Shown here in pieces: positions 8,510 through 9,101 of a stretch of 9,101 nt of DNA. The translations under genes and the position numbers were made by a program. How positions within the stretch are numbered: the first letter of the stretch is position 1; the number at the start of each line of letters is the position of its first letter. The DNA is from Actinomycetota bacterium (GTDB lineage Bacteria > Actinomycetota > Actinomycetes > Nanopelagicales > Nanopelagicaceae), in assembly GCA_009705075.1 (NCBI GenBank), contig WLCY01000011.1:1-9101 (forward strand), given 5' to 3'. Under the pieces are notes generated by a model that was not told the origin of the DNA, made no database searches, and saw nothing but the letters and a program-made list of their open reading frames with translations.

Positions 8510-9101
8510 TTAAACAGCTAGCGCCTGAAGTATTTGGTCGCGAGCATCGCTTAATCCAATAGTCAATACCGCTCTACTTTGAGCCTTTCCCTTTGCGCTC
8601 TGCCAACCTGGTCCACCCAGTAGGACTCTTGGCGCGGGTCTTATGACCGGCAATGATTTAACAAAACTGTGGTCGGCATTTTCACTCATTTGCGCCCAAA
8701 GAAATATTGCAGGGGGCGCTGACTTCAAAATAACTTGATTTATCGCAATTTGTGGAGTTCTTGCGCCAAGAAAAATGCAATCGATTCTTGCTTCTGCTAA
8801 CACTGCGGCAAGGGCAGTTAATGCAAGAGAGTGCATTTCATTACCGACACATGCCAAGAGGACTGGTCTGGAATTCTTGGGTTTAACTACATTTCCAAAA
8901 TTTTCACTCAGAATTTTTCTGATAATCTCACTCACAAAATGCTCAACTTCAATTCCCGTTCCTGTGCGAACCCACTCTTCGCCTATTTCATTTAGGAGAG
9001 GAGCCAGGACTTCAAGCCAAGTGGCTTCAACACCAATATCTGCTATAGATTTTCTAATCAATTTTTCAAACCTTGGCGAGTCCAATTTCAAGGCAGAACG
9101 G
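8510..9101 (-). CDS. Cobalamin-binding regulator resembling the C-terminal half of CarH-type B12 photoreceptors, 5' end outside the window
   Basis: The frame is open through the right edge (codons CGT TCT GCC before the TTG at 9091), so this is the C-terminal part of a longer protein, not a gene starting at 9091. Counting that TTG codon as 1, residues 1-62 look like the helical cap of B12-binding_2 domains (GEEWVRTGTGIEVEHFVSE), with W40, E50 and H51 spaced as the CarH W-x9-EH motif that covers the upper face of adenosylcobalamin. Residues 76-193 are a Rossmann-type B12-binding domain: GNEMHSLAL carries H87, matching the lower axial histidine (E-x-H-x-x-A here, where CarH-like proteins have E-x-H-x-x-G), then FLGARTP (107-113) and LLGGPGW near the end. 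Most such proteins carry an N-terminal MerR-type DNA-binding domain, which would lie beyond the edge; that is inference. A corrinoid methyltransferase subunit is less likely given the E-x-H and W/EH pattern. Confidence 0.75.
   Translation of the reverse strand, partial: RSALKLDSPRFEKLIRKSIADIGVEATWLEVLAPLLNEIGEEWVRTGTGIEVEHFVSEIIRKILSENFGNVVKPKNSRPVLLACVGNEMHSLALTALAAVLAEARIDCIFLGARTPQIAINQVILKSAPPAIFLWAQMSENADHSFVKSLPVIRPAPRVLLGGPGWQSAKGKAQSRAVLTIGLSDARDQILQALAV

Noticed and set aside
9089..9091. TTG at 9091 as the true start of the B12-binding protein
   Set aside because: The frame stays open to the window edge, the upstream codons fit the same helical region, and no ribosome binding site can be assessed; a truncated longer gene is more likely.

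Overview
This window looks like chromosomal DNA from a small-genome, AT-leaning actinobacterium. The gene set and order (guaB, guaB3, guaA, pcrA, sucC) are characteristically actinobacterial. Base composition is well below that of soil actinobacteria, spacers are only 0 to 67 bp, and several genes appear to start leaderless. A freshwater planktonic lineage such as the acI/Nanopelagicales group is my inference; no marker gene in the window proves it.

Layout, reading the minus strand from right to left. At the right edge (8510-9101) is the C-terminal part of a cobalamin-binding protein resembling CarH-type B12 photoreceptor regulators. It is followed by a hairpin that may be its terminator. A compact guanine-nucleotide operon comes next: guaB (IMP dehydrogenase, with no CBS/Bateman domain), guaB3 (an IMPDH/GMP-reductase paralogue without the catalytic cysteine), guaA (GMP synthase), and an exported cyclophilin-type prolyl isomerase. 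Gaps inside this operon are 2 nt, an 8-nt overlap, and 20 nt. GuaB converts IMP to XMP and GuaA converts XMP to GMP, so the operon encodes the whole IMP-to-GMP branch. The cyclophilin appears to be a passenger with an extracytoplasmic role.

The only plus-strand gene (3219-3944) encodes a PIG-L/LmbE-family zinc deacetylase. Its stop codon directly abuts the stop codon of the convergent cyclophilin gene. Its 5' end is divergent from pcrA (931-3156, minus), a UvrD/PcrA helicase with the C-terminal Tudor-like domain. Downstream of pcrA, the left edge holds the first 287 codons of sucC (succinyl-CoA synthetase beta subunit); sucD probably lies beyond the edge.

The most notable regulatory pattern is that guaB, the PIG-L gene and pcrA each have a TANNNT hexamer 6-7 nt before the start codon and no Shine-Dalgarno sequence, as expected for leaderless transcripts. 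Two of them share the 10-mer TTGCCCAATG. I see no mobile element, CRISPR array, tRNA, rRNA or defence system. The points of interest are unusual versions of housekeeping proteins rather than a new multi-gene system.
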